A model generated the notes under the pieces. The model was not told where the DNA came from. It ran no database searches and saw only the letters and a list, made by a program, of their open reading frames with translations. The position numbers and the translations under genes were made by a program. A stretch of 64,000 nt of DNA from Rhodocollybia butyracea (taxonomy: Eukaryota > Basidiomycota > Agaricomycetes > Agaricales > Omphalotaceae). Shown in pieces: positions 1-13,045 of the stretch (the stretch's first letter is position 1; every line of letters starts with the position of its first letter). The stretch spans positions 62,001 to 126,000 of the forward strand of contig JADNRY010000092.1 of the NCBI GenBank assembly GCA_015501585.1, in the 5' to 3' direction.

Positions 1-1244
1 ACAGGAGCCCAAGTTTGAGAACTCGCCGTCCACTGGCATCAGTCATACATTTCCGAACTATTGATAATCCCTCTTCACCATAGTCCGTTGGTATCCCCAC
101 CTCCAACGTCACTCGCAGGAAATCTTTCTTTTCCGACAATACTTTATTCATACGAGTCCAAAGTTGATCGAGACCGTCATATTTTTGGCGTTGATGATGT
201 TCTTCAAACGGCCATGCTATGGCATTAATAACAATATGCTCTAATGGGGCGGATCGATGTACAGAAGCAAGTGTGTCGCAGACTGCATCAATGTGATAAA
301 CATTGGCATGGAAGGAGCGCAAGTGGGTTAGAGGCGACAAATCAACGAAGCCACCTATAGTAAGCTCGTCAGAAATCCCAAGAGACCAGAAATTTAGGGG
401 GATACTCGCCGTTAAGATAGTCACGCCGCGGATAGTAGTCAAGGCAAAGATGATAATGCTGAATCCTGATATGGAGATGCTCCAAAGTGCTACCGAGTTG
501 TGTTAAAAGCAAATTAAGGTGCTTAACATGCCCAAAGCCCTTGTGGGAGCAACGATACAGAGTGATATCTAATGTGCGAAGCCTTGGGGACCATCCCCTT
601 GATATGGATGATTGGAACCACTTCAGGACAGTATCTGTGCTCAGCCGAAGGGTTTCCAGCGTATTAAGGCTGGACAGGCATATATCAGATGGAAGCTTGC
701 TGTTTTGTTCAGCATTAGGGTATGGCGCAAGAGTTAGGGTGCGTAGACTTTTGCAATGTGAAAGTAAACGCAGTGTCTCGTCGTGCAGTATGAAGAGCGG
801 AGAGATAGCAAGCTCTACCAGGTCTGGAAATACATCTAATATCCATATCAAAGAGGATGGCTCCTTCCAAGGCTGCGTACGGATTTTGATTGATAATTTG
901 GTGATACGGGCACTCGATATTGCGAGAACGATATGTGTAAGCCAAGGTTCTTCAATATCGAGCGATAGTACTCTTATATAACGCACAATGTTGTTGGGAG
1001 ACCGGACCAGATTAAGGAACGATTCGCCCCTTCGGTCCAGGTTACGACGCTGAGGGTGGGGGTACTGAGCGATATGTAAGCTTTTAAAAAGATGATACCG
1101 CGCTGCTGGCATCCAGGCTCTGCAGACTAAACTACAGTGAAGCAACCCCCCTTTGTCGTCATGCAAAAAGCCGATGATTTCGTCGACAAGCTCTTGTGGA
1201 TAGTGGTGGGCTTGTGAGCTGGATGAGAATGAGGGGGATTGCAT
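1..1244 (-). CDS. F-box / LRR-like protein (5' complete, 3' end outside window)
   Basis: This is a typical basidiomycete F-box protein, a presumed substrate adaptor of an SCF ubiquitin ligase. The start is placed at 1244 (MQSPSFSSSS...) because the F-box core follows at once (PQELVDEIIGFLHDD, then LVCRAWMPAARYHLF). Upstream in-frame codons to 1403 would put an implausible hydrophobic stretch before it. The rest is leucine-rich with LRR-like spacing (RVLSLDI, TLRLLSHCKSLRTLTL). The frame closes at 369, but coding resumes in another frame to the window edge (TIGGFVDLSPLTHLRSF). A GT...TATAG intron of about 70 bp ending near 330 would join them in phase, although the donor is weak. The target protein cannot be told from sequence. 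Confidence 0.7.
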
Positions 1245-1667
1245 CTTTGGGGAGCGAAAAATCAAGAACAGCATAGTAGTTAAGAGTGAGACGGTTACCG
1301 AATTGAATGCCAACACAGCGCCATCTATCTCTGGGCAATGACCTACATCCAACGCCACATATTTCGCATCAAGTTTCAAACTTGCATAGCGTACAGTATG
1401 CATCTTTGGTGGCCGAGATTGAATGGCCGCTGGCGAGGAAAATAGACATCAGATTAGATAGGTACTATCTATGGAAATACAATGATCAGAATAACTAATG
1501 GCAACGAAAGGAGTATTCTGGAAAAGAGAGAAAAGTGAGTTGGGGTCTCATAAGCCCGTGGATGGGAGCTGTCTATGAAAGGTATAGCGACTTTTTGATC
1601 GAGGGCGTTCAATCTGCAAATAAAGGCAAGAAATGATACGCGGAGAGTTCCTGTTGCCGCGTTCGGC
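1245..1667. other. Upstream region of the F-box gene
   Basis: This is about 420 bp between the F-box start and repeat copy A. It presumably holds the F-box promoter. I see no convincing coding segment. Confidence 0.4.
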
Positions 1668-3005
1668 GAGAGCTTCAGGAGATTTGGATCAACGAGGACA
1701 CAGAGTACAGATGAAGAGCAACACATGAAGCTAAGGCACATCCAGTTATAGCTCAAGCGCTCAGTACTCAGTACTTCAGTCCGCAGGCTCGGCTTTTAAG
1801 CACCCTCATTTGATACTTGTAAGACGAATAGATTTCCGTTAGCCGAATCGGGCCGCGCAAGTCCGGAGCTTAAATTTTCCTCCTTCGTATGTCCTCCTTG
1901 ATCGACGACATCGCCCTATAAACGCGTAAGGCTGGCAAAAATCTCACTCAGATATGCTTGCTCAAGCGCTCAAGGATGGTCAGACTCCTGCTAGCAGCTG
2001 TTGAATGAAAGTTTGAAAGCTTGGGATCTTGACCTCTGGTACGTTCCTACGCCTGTTAACTTACTGCCGTCCAGTTTCTGAACTTCTTTTACCGGATATA
2101 TCAGCTGTTTTTGGCTCTGTGTTTACCCAATCCCCTCCTCCTTCATTGCATTCTTGGATCCAACCTTTTCCAGTGGTTTTGTAGCATGCGTGCGATGGCG
2201 TATCGAAAGCCGTGTGCTGGAGACCTACCTGGAATTCATCAGTCTCGTAGCGGACTGGTCAATCATTTACGACGACTTTCCAATGACCACGGCCTCGGAT
2301 TTCATCATAATCATCTTATTCCGGAACTTGGACTGCGGGAGATGTTCTTTTCTTCCTCCTCACTCTCACTCGTAGCCGTACTATACGCGCATGTAGTATT
2401 TATTGGCGCAGCATCTATGTATCTTCTCAGCCGACATTTCTATCTGCCTCAAGCCTCCCTCAAAACTGAAGTACTGAAGAATGGGGTTCGGCTTCTGTAC
2501 ATCTCAGCAGCTTCAATTTCTCATGCGCCTGCCATGGTGCAAATGCAACCTGTTCCTGCTCAAAGTCAAGCCTCAACCCATTCTCATACATTGTAACCGG
2601 TAGCTCTGTCTCCATTCTCTGTCTCCCTCGACCAGCCACGCACTAGTCTATATGCAATCGCCCGCAGCTCTGACAAGTACCCAACTAGCTCGGTGTGAGC
2701 TGACGCGCTGACATAGTGACGAGTGATATATGAGTGGATTGAAGCAAGTGGGAGGACGATGCGTGCCTTGAGGCCAGCTCTCAGGTAGCCGGATCGCTTT
2801 CCGAAAAGTGACCTCCCTTGGGTGTAGTTCATATATCAGCGCTTAATAAGTGTGCCCCCCGCTTGAGGCCGAGAGAATGGAGCGGGTGCATGACGAGACT
2901 GGTTGTTTTTGACGTTCTGTGTTTTCTTACTAGATGCTACGATATTGCTATTTGATCGAACGTCATGCTGTGATAGGCAAGTGAGCGCTAGATGCCTTTC
3001 TTGGA
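1668..3005. repeat. Diverged ~1.3 kb intergenic repeat, copy A
   Basis: This stretch is collinear with 7931-9075. Shared islands include GATTTGGATCAA, ACACAGAGTACAGA, GGCTCGGCTTTTAA, TTAGCCGAATCGGGCCGC, AAGCCGTGTGCTGGA and TCAATCATTT. Many small indels separate the copies, so no reading frame is conserved between them and the long open stretch at 2111-2596 is not supported as a gene. The boundaries are approximate, set where similarity fades. The copy lies directly upstream of the NACHT-TPR gene, so it may contain that gene's promoter or be a decayed mobile element. Confidence 0.7.
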
Positions 3006-3396
3006 CCACCTAATACCAAGATCTCATTGCTTAGTGCTTAGCGAATGCATTCTCTTCGTTCACCCTATGTTCCATAGAGATATAATGTCCTCGTACTCTT
3101 TGTCTATCATCGCCAACAACGAACTATATTTCGGACCGAATTTATTAACCTTCCAGTGTCGGCCTGCTCGTTCACCAAGATCAATGGAAGACTGTATACA
3201 AACTAAGTACTGGAAAACAGCTGATCTGGTTAGATCGCAGCTTTCGACATTCCCAGCCCTTGACAGTGCGAGTTTCACTTGGGTTGATGTCCCCATGGTC
3301 ACCAGTTGCCCCAGTAGTTTGTAAAGTCCATGATCATCGGCCCAGCCGAAAACAGATGAATTCGTAAAGTTTCTCTCTTGTCCACTACTTACATCG

Positions 3397-6300
3397 ATGC
3401 GATTTGAGTCATTTTCGAAAGAATCCGGGTCTAGCAGCCTCGTCATCCCTATCCTCGAGGTCGTCCACTCGGTTGCAGATGTCTTTGGCCCTCTTAAATC
3501 TGCGAGCGGTGGAGCTTTATGGATTGCCCAGAACGTTAAGGTGAGTGCCTGGCTGTTGAATGCTTCGTGTCAGATTATGACCCGGCCTTTTCGCTAGAAA
3601 TTCAAGCAAAATCAAAAAGAGTGGGTTACATTTGGGGACTATGTCCAAGATGCCATTGCATGTGTTATCTCTACGCTTCCGGCTATCCAAGCAGAACAGG
3701 ATTCCCTCTGTGCAGCTATAGAACGGCTTGACTGGTCAGTCACTAGTTTCACTGTCACCGTATCATCATGATTCATTGACGGGCTTTGTAGTACTTTAAA
3801 GCAGATCCAAGAAGATATTGACAAGGAGCTCCTTATAAATGCCAAAAAGAATGTTCTGAAGCGCACGATCGGTTTTTTGAAGGAACCCAACCTCATTAGT
3901 GAGCTTAAGCAGGATCTTGACAAGGCCCTACAGTTCTTTCAGGTTCGTCTTTACTAATTCAGCTCCGTGTGCTGTTCGGCTTTTGCTTTATTTCACTAGC
4001 TTCAAGCTTCCCTATCTACCAGCTCTAGCCTTAGTTCAATAATACAAGGCCTTTCCGATTTGAAACTCCACAATGAAACAGTCAAAGCGGAAACTGAGAG
4101 TAAGACAGGCAAGTAAAATGAACTTTATACTATTTGTTTACTACTTATTCCTAATTGGTAGCAAATGTTATCAAACATGAAGGGATCATGAATTTACTGC
4201 CATACGCAGAAGGTGCCTCCTATGACCCACAGCACTCATGTCTAAAAGGAACTCGCACCGATATCATTGAAGAAATCTGGAATTGGCTCTCCAACCAGTT
4301 GCTCCTAACAGTGATAATGTCCAGGTATTTATTCTCACTGGTGCTGCAGGTGCAGGTAAATCCGCAATCTCCCATTCAATTGCTCAACGATGCGCCGGAG
4401 CTGGGCATATATTGTCCTGCTTCTTCTTTAACCGCGACGTTGATGGAAGGAATACATCTGACCGAGTCGTCAGCACTCTCGCGCACGAGCTGGCTCACTC
4501 AGATGTTCATCTACAGGAGCAGATTGCCATTGCTCTAAAGGGGAATAGGAGTCTACTGTCCCCGCCGATATCTCGCCAACTTCAAGACCTGATAATCAAT
4601 CCCTCTCGTAATCACCAGTATAATCGTCCGGTAACTGTGGTTCTTGATGCTCTGGATGAAGGGGCCGCCGAGGACCTGCTAAAGATACTTCGGGACGAAG
4701 TGAAGCAGCTGCCTAATGGTTTTCGCATATTTGCCACAACAAGGCGCGAGCCTATCATGGAGCGCATGCTTTTAGCAAGACGCTATTCTCATGTCGTTGT
4801 TCGAGATATCGATCTCGAATCGTCCTCTAATCTTCGCGATGTTGAACTTTATGCATATTCGCAACTTCAAGAAGTTCGAGAAGCATGTAGTCTTGACCTG
4901 ACATGGCCTGGAAAGGATCTCGAAAAACTCTTTGTGGCTAAAGCGGAAGGCCTTTTCCTTTGGGTTGCTACAGTCTGTGATTATCTACGACTAGAGAGTA
5001 TCGATCCGGAACAGCAGCTTGTGGACATCTTGGGTAAAGAAGTAGCCACAGGAATTCCTGCGGAGGAGAAGATGGATAAGCTTTATGGTAATATTCTGGC
5101 GCGGTGTCCATGGGGTCAAGCCGCATATGCTGACAGCTATGGCGCCATAGTTGGAGCTATCATGACATTGAAAATCCCACTTACCAGCTCTGCTATCCAA
5201 GCACTGCTTGGTCCTTCTCTACTCAAGAGTCGGGTCGAGAGCATCCTACAACCCCTGTCATCACTCTTGATAGGTGTTGGGCATGGTCTTCGCCCCATCA
5301 AAATTCTGCATCTGTCATTTCGTGACTTTTTGACACAACGTGCAAGGCTCATGCCTTTGTATGAGCGATGTGCGATTGATACGATTTCTCAAGACACATC
5401 TCTTGCTCATTCTTGTCTCTCGCTCATTAATCGGCGTCTCACGTTGGAGTGGTCATCGTCCTACTTTGACAATGCAAAAAACGAGCAAGGTGATCCATCT
5501 ATTCCGAGCCTTGATGGCCAACCACTGGCTGAAGAGTTGGCTTATTCCTGCCAATTCTGGGTCAAACATGTTGAGGTAGTGATGAACCCATCAGTGACTG
5601 TGATAGAAGAAGTTCGTTCATTCCTCCTATTACATGCTATCCCATGGATGGAGGTTACAGCCTCTCAAGGGGGGTTCCAATCTCTGGAGCCTATACGTAC
5701 CTGGTTGCAGGTCAGTATTGCTGTTGTATGTCCATTAACCAGCTGATGCAGTTATTTTGTACAGTCGTTTGATGATTCGTATGATGACCTTATTCACCTG
5801 ACCATGGCAACTCCCATCGCCAGATCATGCTCCAGTCTATCCTACCGTCTATCACACTCGGATCGATTTGAAGAAGCAATGACTGCAGCATTAGAATCAG
5901 TTGCAATCTGGCGTAGATCCCGCAATGAAACAGACTCTCAGTCAGGGCTTGCAGAAGCATTATATTGCCTCTCGCTCCGTTACACTGACCACGGGGATTA
6001 TGACAATGCACTGAGTGCGGCTGATGAAGCCGTAACCCTGTATCAGGGTCTTGTCTCCACCGATGCAAGTCACTCCCCGATTTGGCCAAATCACTCTGCC
6101 AGAAATCGAGATGCATTTACGATGTCAGTGCTCATGTAGATGGACTTAAGGAGATATCTATGGCTGTAGATATTCAGCGAGAACTTATTCAACTTGACCC
6201 ACGGACTCACTCGCGCACCCTTGCCTTCTCACTTGCGCTGTTCTCTGACTGCCTGTTAGCAGCAGGCCAACATGACGCGGCTTATAACGCTGCTGTTGAA

Positions 6301-7314
6301 TCCATTGATATCTACCAATCACTAGTGGGTTCACAACCAGCATTACGAAAGGAGTTGTCGGATGCCCTTCTTAGGTGTTCCAATTCACTAGTACACATAG
6401 GAAGGACGATGGATGCGCTAGCAATGTGTCAAGAAGCCATTGAAGTCCAGCGAAAACTTGTTCATGACTGGCCTAGTTCTGAACCAGTCCTCTTTTCTCT
6501 TTCCACGACAGTTCATCAGCATGCCTGGATCTTGGAACTTTTAGAGCGTTACGAGGAGGCTGTTCCGGTTATTCAGGAAGCTATCCAGATTCGCCATGAG
6601 CTTGCAAAAACACGGCCCATAACCTTCAAGAATGATGAGGCTCACTCCCTATTGAAACTCTGTGGAATTCTGGAGCGGCTCGGGCGACTAGAAGAGAAAC
6701 TTGCTGCTGGGAGGCAGGCAGTGGATTGCTGGAATGCTGATGTCTACGTTCAGCGAGACAGGTTTCGACCAATGCTTGCATTAGCTTCCTATGAATATTC
6801 GCTCACTGCTCTCAAAATGGGATTATTCAAAGTTTGGGAAGATGCGGCTCAGGATGCATTTAAGATGTATGTGGAGATGGCAGATGAAAGCGCGGAGCAG
6901 AGTGCTAGACAAGGTGCTAAACAGCTTGCAATTGTTCTTGGGAACACGAGTTGGTTCCTCAGCAAGTCTGAAAAAATACCTGTCCTTCCATCATTTATAG
7001 AAGAGAGTGTGGAGAGATTGGTACGCTTTGCTATGGAAGGAGGTGGGATGACACGGTTGGAAACGTTGGTTGATTCAAAAGCAGAACCTCCGGATGCTGC
7101 AGATATTTACAAACATTCAGTGGAGCTCCATCACGAAGGGAAAGCCATAGAGGCGCTGAGGACAGCAGCACATGCTTGTGTTGCATACCAGAGCATTTCT
7201 ACCAGTGATATTGCCTGTATGGAAGAGTTCAAGGCAGCACTTGTTCATCTGGCTCATTGTGCTTGGGCATTTGAGCCCTTGTTTCAAGAGCCATCCAATT
7301 TAGATGATGCATGA
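3397..7314 (+). CDS. NACHT-TPR NLR-like protein, two apparent 1-base frame breaks
   Basis: This is an NLR-type STAND NTPase, the family behind fungal self/non-self or stress recognition. It has an N-terminal helical region (ILEVVHSVADVFGPLKSASG). The NACHT domain has Walker A GAAGAGKSA and Walker B VVLDALDE, and TPR units of the type ALSAADEAVTLYQ fill the C-terminal half. Exons are 3397-3540, 3598-3734, 3792-3942, 4000-4108, 4162 to about 5708 and 5765-7314. The 4109-4161 intron is GC-AG and joins in phase. Two breaks remain: near 4296, just before the P-loop (IIEEIWNWLSNQ to NVQVFILTG), and near 6080 (ASHSP to LAKSLCQ). Each fits one missing base. Without correction the product is truncated, so it is either a pseudogene or affected by assembly error. 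The true start could be upstream of 3397. Confidence 0.8.
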
Positions 7315-7930
7315 AAGTAAAAACTGTATGTACATCGTCCAAGTCACGCTTTGTGTGCCGCTGCCTGGCCATTGTAGTTCATAGAGTTGGTTCATATAGA
7401 TACACTGTACCCGAGAGGTGTAGTGGCGGCTCGAGCGACTATGTCTCAGAACGAGGCGGCCCCATGGTCGGGAGCTCCGAAAAAGCGGTGGAGTAGCTTG
7501 CCGTGCATTGTCGCAGAGTAAGTAGTAGTGCGCTTCGGGACGGAGAAGTCCCGCCATTGTACGCTTCGGAAGGATATCAGGCTTATCCCATCGTTTTCTT
7601 TTATTCCTTTCTTACCTTCATGGATCACCCAATAGATCACCCATTATTTTCTTCGCTACCTCTATGTACCGCGCTGGCGTATTTAGTTTAGGATACTTAC
7701 GACTTAGCACCTCAGTTGATAGTCTCGAGAATCCAGACCATCTACTTTGTAGATGCCCAATTGAACTACTCAAAGTGTTGCTGGGTGTGTATTTCCTTAC
7801 TTATCTGCTTCGATATCATGATCCTACTAGATATTTACTAGTTTACAGGTACTGTGTACTTTACGTACTTGCTAATATAGAGTTGAACTACTCGAAGTGT
7901 TCCTGGATATTACCAGTTCACATGCATGGC
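7315..7930. other. Intergenic, no gene seen
   Basis: This is the 3' flank of the NACHT gene. Two related stretches, TTGAACTACTCAAAGTGTT near 7760 and TTGAACTACTCGAAGTGTT near 7880, form a short imperfect direct repeat. I see no coding signal. Confidence 0.4.
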
Positions 7931-9075
7931 CGGAGCTTCATGAAATTTGGATCAAAGTAGACACAGAGTACAGAAGCTTTGAAGCTTGAAGGCACTGCCA
8001 CAGGCTCGGCTTTTAATCTAATAAGGACTCGGCAGTATTGGCTTAGCCGAATCGGGCCGCGACTCCGGCTTAAATTTTCTTTTCTCCTTTGTCCTTCACT
8101 ACTTAGTCGACTGAATTGCTGTAAAGGCTGGCGAAAATAATATGCAATGCTCTGATCATGCCCGCCTGGTCAAGGATGGTCGGACCTCTGTCAGTCGCTG
8201 TTGAATGAAACTGTGGTTCTTGGTATTTGGTACGTTCCTACGTAGTACGCCTGTTATTGCCGTCCAATTTCGATTTCACTGAACTTCCTTTTACCAGATA
8301 TCAGCTATTTTTTGATGGGGTCTAGGCATTGTTTGGCCGATCCTCGTTCCCTTATCACATTCTCCATTTCCGGTGGTTTGGTAGCACGCATGCGATGGCG
8401 TTTCGGAAAGCCGTGTGCTGGAAGTTCAACAGTCCCATATACAACGGACTCGTCAATCATTTGTGACGAATTTCCAGCACCACGGACTCGGAATAATTAA
8501 TAATCATCTATCGCGGATACCCTGCCTCGACACTGGGAGACCTTCTTTTGTATCGTGCATGTACTATCCGTCGGCGCAACCTCTATCTTCTCAACCGACA
8601 TTTTTATTTGCTCCAAGCCTCCCTCAAACCCAGATATCTGGATAATCGGGTTCGGCTATTTTTTGTGCATCTCAACACGTCCGATCATCACCGAGGACCT
8701 CGCGACTTTCGCGCTTTCCCCAGTGTAAGTGCTTCTTAGATGGAAACCCGTTCTTACACCCTGTGACCGCTGTGAACCGTAATGCAACTCCTCTCTCGTC
8801 TCCTCGACCAGCCACGCACGCACCCATCTGCAGTTCTGACAACTGGCTGACTCCGTGTGAGCCGAAGAGTGATATAGGAATCAATCTATGGGACTGGGAG
8901 CATACCGCGATGGGCAATGGGAAACCTTCTGAAAAGCGCGTGGGCAGTATTGAGAGCGAGGGCATGAAGCGGTTACACGATGAGACTGGCTGTTCTTGAC
9001 GTTATAGCCTGTGCTCTCGTATTAGACGCCATACTGATGATAAACAAGTAAGCGCTAAATACCTTTCTTTGACCA
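7931..9075. repeat. Diverged ~1.2 kb intergenic repeat, copy B
   Basis: This copy is in the same orientation as copy A (1668-3005), and the two bracket the NACHT-TPR gene. It is about 15% shorter through small deletions. Both copies end close to a gene start: copy A is followed by the NACHT gene and copy B by the 11-exon gene at 9321. Similarity stops near 9075 (CTAAATACCTTTCTTTGACCAC versus the matching stretch near 3000). Confidence 0.7.
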
Positions 9076-9320
9076 CGAAACATAGCCTCTTTTTCTCTTT
9101 TCCTATGACTCTTACATACCGGAAACCTTTAAGCCTGAACGTTAGCGTTAACCCCAAGCTGTAGGATGCTGCGGCGCAACCAGAATAAGGTTTTGGTTGG
9201 ATACACTTGCGCAACGCACAAACAACGCGAGCAAAACAGCCTTTGGCAGCATGGACAAAGGTTATATAGGCTCAGGCTCGTCCGCCAATCCTTTCTCCCT
9301 CTTTTCACGCAGCTAGTCGC

Positions 9321-11901
9321 ATGTCTCTTCCTCACCAGCCCGTCGATGTAGATTTTGTAGCAAATCTCGTACGTCGGCAGGGGGAAGAACTTCTTAGAGT
9401 TCGCAAGGAACTCGAAGAGTCTCAGGTTCGTGTTATGAGTTGCTTCGTCGTGCTAACTTTGACATCCGGCTCTTCCGCTGCAGAGAGTCCATGTCCTGTC
9501 ATTCAAAGCACTCCGTTCGACGGAGAAACAGTTCGACGATCTTCACATGAACTCGATGCATTGGCATTTGCAATTGGGTAGTATGGCAGAGGAATTGGCA
9601 GCGCTCAAAACCGAGAATGAAGCTTTCTTGGTTCAAGTGGAGGTTGCTCGCATGAACTTGCTTGATGATCTGAGGTTGGTATCTGGGACTTTAGCCTTCG
9701 ACTCGGAGCCCAACGCAGATGGGCATACAACTGCCCCATATACGTCCGACGCAATGTCGAGAGGATCTGAGTTCTCTGCTGTGAGTTTCCGAACGCTCAA
9801 GGCTTGACGTTGTCGCTCATACCCGTGTTCTTCAGCGTTCTATCAGCACTGCCAGTGTCGAAGGAGAAGATTATGAAACAGCTGTCGTTCCTCCTTCTCC
9901 AGCTTTAAATGTGCGCAGCTATCAACCCTCTCGTTATCCTCACTACGCGACCTTACTTTTTTCTCCAGCCTCCCGAAAGCTCACCCGCGAACGTTGCTTT
10001 TCCGGCAGCTGAATCTCAGGCTGAAAGAGAAACCATTGCTGCTGCGGATACCGTCGAACCGTCTGAGGTGCGTAGTGCGTAAACGCTACGTATTTCTCAA
10101 TTATCAAGCTCCCATGTTTTTTTTTCAGCGACCCCAAAGTTTGCCTGAGAACGTTGCTGTGCAGGAGGTTGAAGGTCAGCCTGAAGGTCAACGTGAAGGA
10201 GTCATCGCTGCTATGGATACCGTTGATCCCCTTCGAGTGCGTAGACAGTATAGATTTCTCTTCTATCAAGTTCTTATATCTTGATATCCAGTTACCCGAG
10301 AGTTGGCCTGTGGTGGGGGTTATTGAAACTACTGGTGTCATCTCTGCTTCAGAGGGACATACTACACCGATTATTGAAGCCCCTCCGACCCCAAATGACG
10401 TAGCCACTCCTCTCGAAATATCTTTACAGCCACCCGAGAGCTCACCTGAGCGAATCATCGCTACTACTGGTGCCATCTCTGCCTCAAAGGGACACACCCT
10501 ACCGCTTATTGAAGCCCTTTCGCCTTCGGATGGAATCGCCACTCCTCTTGGAAACGATGCTTCTTCTTCGGCGGAGACGAACGTAAGTCCCGTATGTCGT
10601 ATATCTCTCTCGAAGGTTTTTATGATCACTTTTTGTCCTTACAGCCCTCCGAGAGTTCACGTGTGGGACCCATCGCTACTACTGCAATCTCTGCCTCAGT
10701 GGGAGATGCCGTACCGCTTGTTCAAGCCCCTTCACCTTCGAATAGAGTCGCTACTCACGGAAATATTGTTTATCATTCGGCAGGGAGCAGGGAGACGAAC
10801 ACAAATCCCGTATGTTGTATTTTTCCATCGAAAGTTTCATGACTATATTTTATCTTTATAGCCCAATATTCCTAATATTGCTGTTCAAGCTTCAAGCACC
10901 CCGCGAACGGTAGCCTCGCCTGTTCAACCAGTCATTCCCACCGTGATTCAGGCTTCAAGCACCCCCCGAACGGTAGCCTCACCTGTTCAACCAGTCACTC
11001 CCACTGCTTCAAGCACCCTGCGGACGGTAGCTCCACTCCCTAGACGAGTCATTCCCACTGTGACTCCGGCTCCCACTGTGACTCCGGCTTCAAGCACCTC
11101 GGGAACGGTATCCCCACCCGCTCGACCAGTCATCCCCAATGCGGTCTCAGCTTCTCGCTCCGTAAGTTCTCCTTGGTCTCTTTCCGGTCTTCATTCGTTG
11201 ACAATACCGGTAGGGCTCTGACCCAGTTTATCAGCCACTTGTTTTAGCATCCTTGCGCTCCGTCTGCTCAAAACTCCCTAAAACATCTGCTCCGAAAGCT
11301 GTAAAAGCCCTATGTCAAAAGGTAAAGGCTATCAGTACCGTCTCGATGTTGCTCAGACTTCTCACGACCCAGCTTATTAGGTTTTCGGACAACTGAACTT
11401 GCATATTCAAAAGGACCCGGATACGTTGCTTGCACAACCCCATACCGAACAGAAGATGCTTATCACAGTTTCGAAGAACAGAGGCAGTGCATGCAGCACT
11501 CTAGTTATGTTCGGCCAGCAATGGAGTGGACACATTGTTGTTCAAAGCATTACCGGTTCGACTAGACGTCTTTTTTATCTAGGGAAGTATCAAACTGGTG
11601 CTACTCATAGAATAACAGTGGATGAGTACCGTCTACTACCGAAGCAGGTGGGTATTTTTCATGGTGTCAGGCATCTACTTCTACTTCAAGCTTTAACAAA
11701 CGTCCGTAGACAAAAACATATGTGCTAAACTTTGCGCGAATGCTTCTTAAGGAGAAGGGCTGGACCGAAACGCAACTGGTGCAGAGTTTGACAGAGTACA
11801 ATGGAATTTATGTCGGCAAAACCGAAATGCGATTCCTTGAATATAGTGCAACTATTGAGTCAAAGCTGCGACAAGAAGCTGGGAAGAAGGGATATGCGTA
11901 G
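9321..11901 (+). CDS. Repeat-rich protein of 661 aa, 11 exons, all introns phase 0
   Basis: I do not recognise the family. Exons are 9321-9425, 9484-9780, 9836-9910, 9969-10067, 10129-10236, 10292-10582, 10645-10809, 10862-11161, 11235-11321, 11381-11647 and 11710-11901. Every exon is a multiple of three and the spliced frame is open to TAG at 11901. Residues 1-130 look like a coiled coil (FVANLVRRQGEELLRVRKEL, MAEELAALKTENEAF). The middle is low-complexity and duplicated: several exons open with a PPESSP-like motif, and exon 8 holds about four copies of an ASSTPRTVASPVQPV-like unit. The last about 150 residues are globular (LFYLGKYQTGATHRITVDEY), distantly reminiscent of the DUF6697 domain of mushroom proteins. 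That link is only a guess. Confidence 0.75.
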
Positions 11902-13045
11902 TAGCTATGCCGATTTTTTTTTTTTGCACATGTGATTTTTTGGGCGTGTAATTTAAATCTTCGTAATTTACTTCTGGGTCGATTCTCCCGAGGTGGAACT
12001 TGGTTGAAAGATGCAAGCCTCTATATAAGTTGAAATATCTGTCGCCCGTGTATGAGTATGAGGCATAGTAAGGATGCATGATGATGAAATTCGGAATGAA
12101 GCCACGGTTCATCACCTCTTCCATTGGGTCTTTCATTTTCTTCTAGTGCCTTAAAGATTTTAGATGAACAATCACGCTGATGAGTTGCAGGCAAACTGTG
12201 GACTAATCAGTCTTTGCTGCCGACTACCACAGCCTGAGTGTTACGGGAGCTTTCATATCTTTGATGTTTGCGCAATGGCACCTGTGCCTGCCAGAAATAA
12301 TGCCATCTGTCTCACTCTCTTGTCCTCTTGATCATTAATTTCTACCTCGACTAGACTCCCTTCTGCTTGTCCCTTTCCGCCCTCAAGGGGTGTCTCCTCG
12401 TTCCGAGTGCTAGCTCGATTCACATCTCCTTGGACTCCCTTAAAGGGTCCTCGTCGCTTGAGCATCGATTTGATCTTTTGTTCACTTGTTCATCGTGTTT
12501 TGATTCATCTGCCTGTCATATTGGAGCCTTCGTTAGCATCGGTATGTGTGACGTGATTGAGCGCATCATACAGGGCTTTCGATAGTAGACTGGGAGCATG
12601 GTACGCGGCTATTTCACTGACTAGTCGTGAGGGAAGCAACATTAAAGCACGCTCATTTTACTCTGGGCTCAACTACCCAGTGCGGGCCTTCAGTCACCAG
12701 TTACCGTTGTTGGAGCACCAGCAGGGATCGACATCTCATTGATGGCCTTGTCTGAGTTTGTCCCATTCAGGTGGTAGTGTAGATTGATACATGATAGCTT
12801 ATGACTGGCTTATGATGTATCATTAAAATATGCCACATCTTGAATGGGAACTAATTGATGAGATATTGATACTTTCATGGGATTTGAGCGAGAAACTGGT
12901 ATAAGAAGCCCTCATTTCACTTGGTGGGCAGATCCCCCCTTGGTCTCTCGGTCTGTGCTAGGTATGTACCCCTATGATCCAGCAGGTTTTCACAATGCTT
13001 ACTTGTACATTTTCTGGTCGTGCTTTGCCCTCTGTGCTCCTCAGA
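11902..13045. other. Intergenic, no gene seen
   Basis: Only short open stretches occur, in both strands, with no splice-consistent extension. A run of nine or more T lies near 11920, just after the upstream stop codon. Confidence 0.4.

Noticed and set aside
2111..2596. 161-codon open frame in repeat copy A
   Set aside because: The matching region of copy B (about 8290-8780) has frameshifts and stops, and the product has no recognisable features.
3060..3446. Minus-strand open frame upstream of the NACHT gene
   Set aside because: It overlaps the likely 5' region and first exon of the NACHT gene on the other strand and has no family features.
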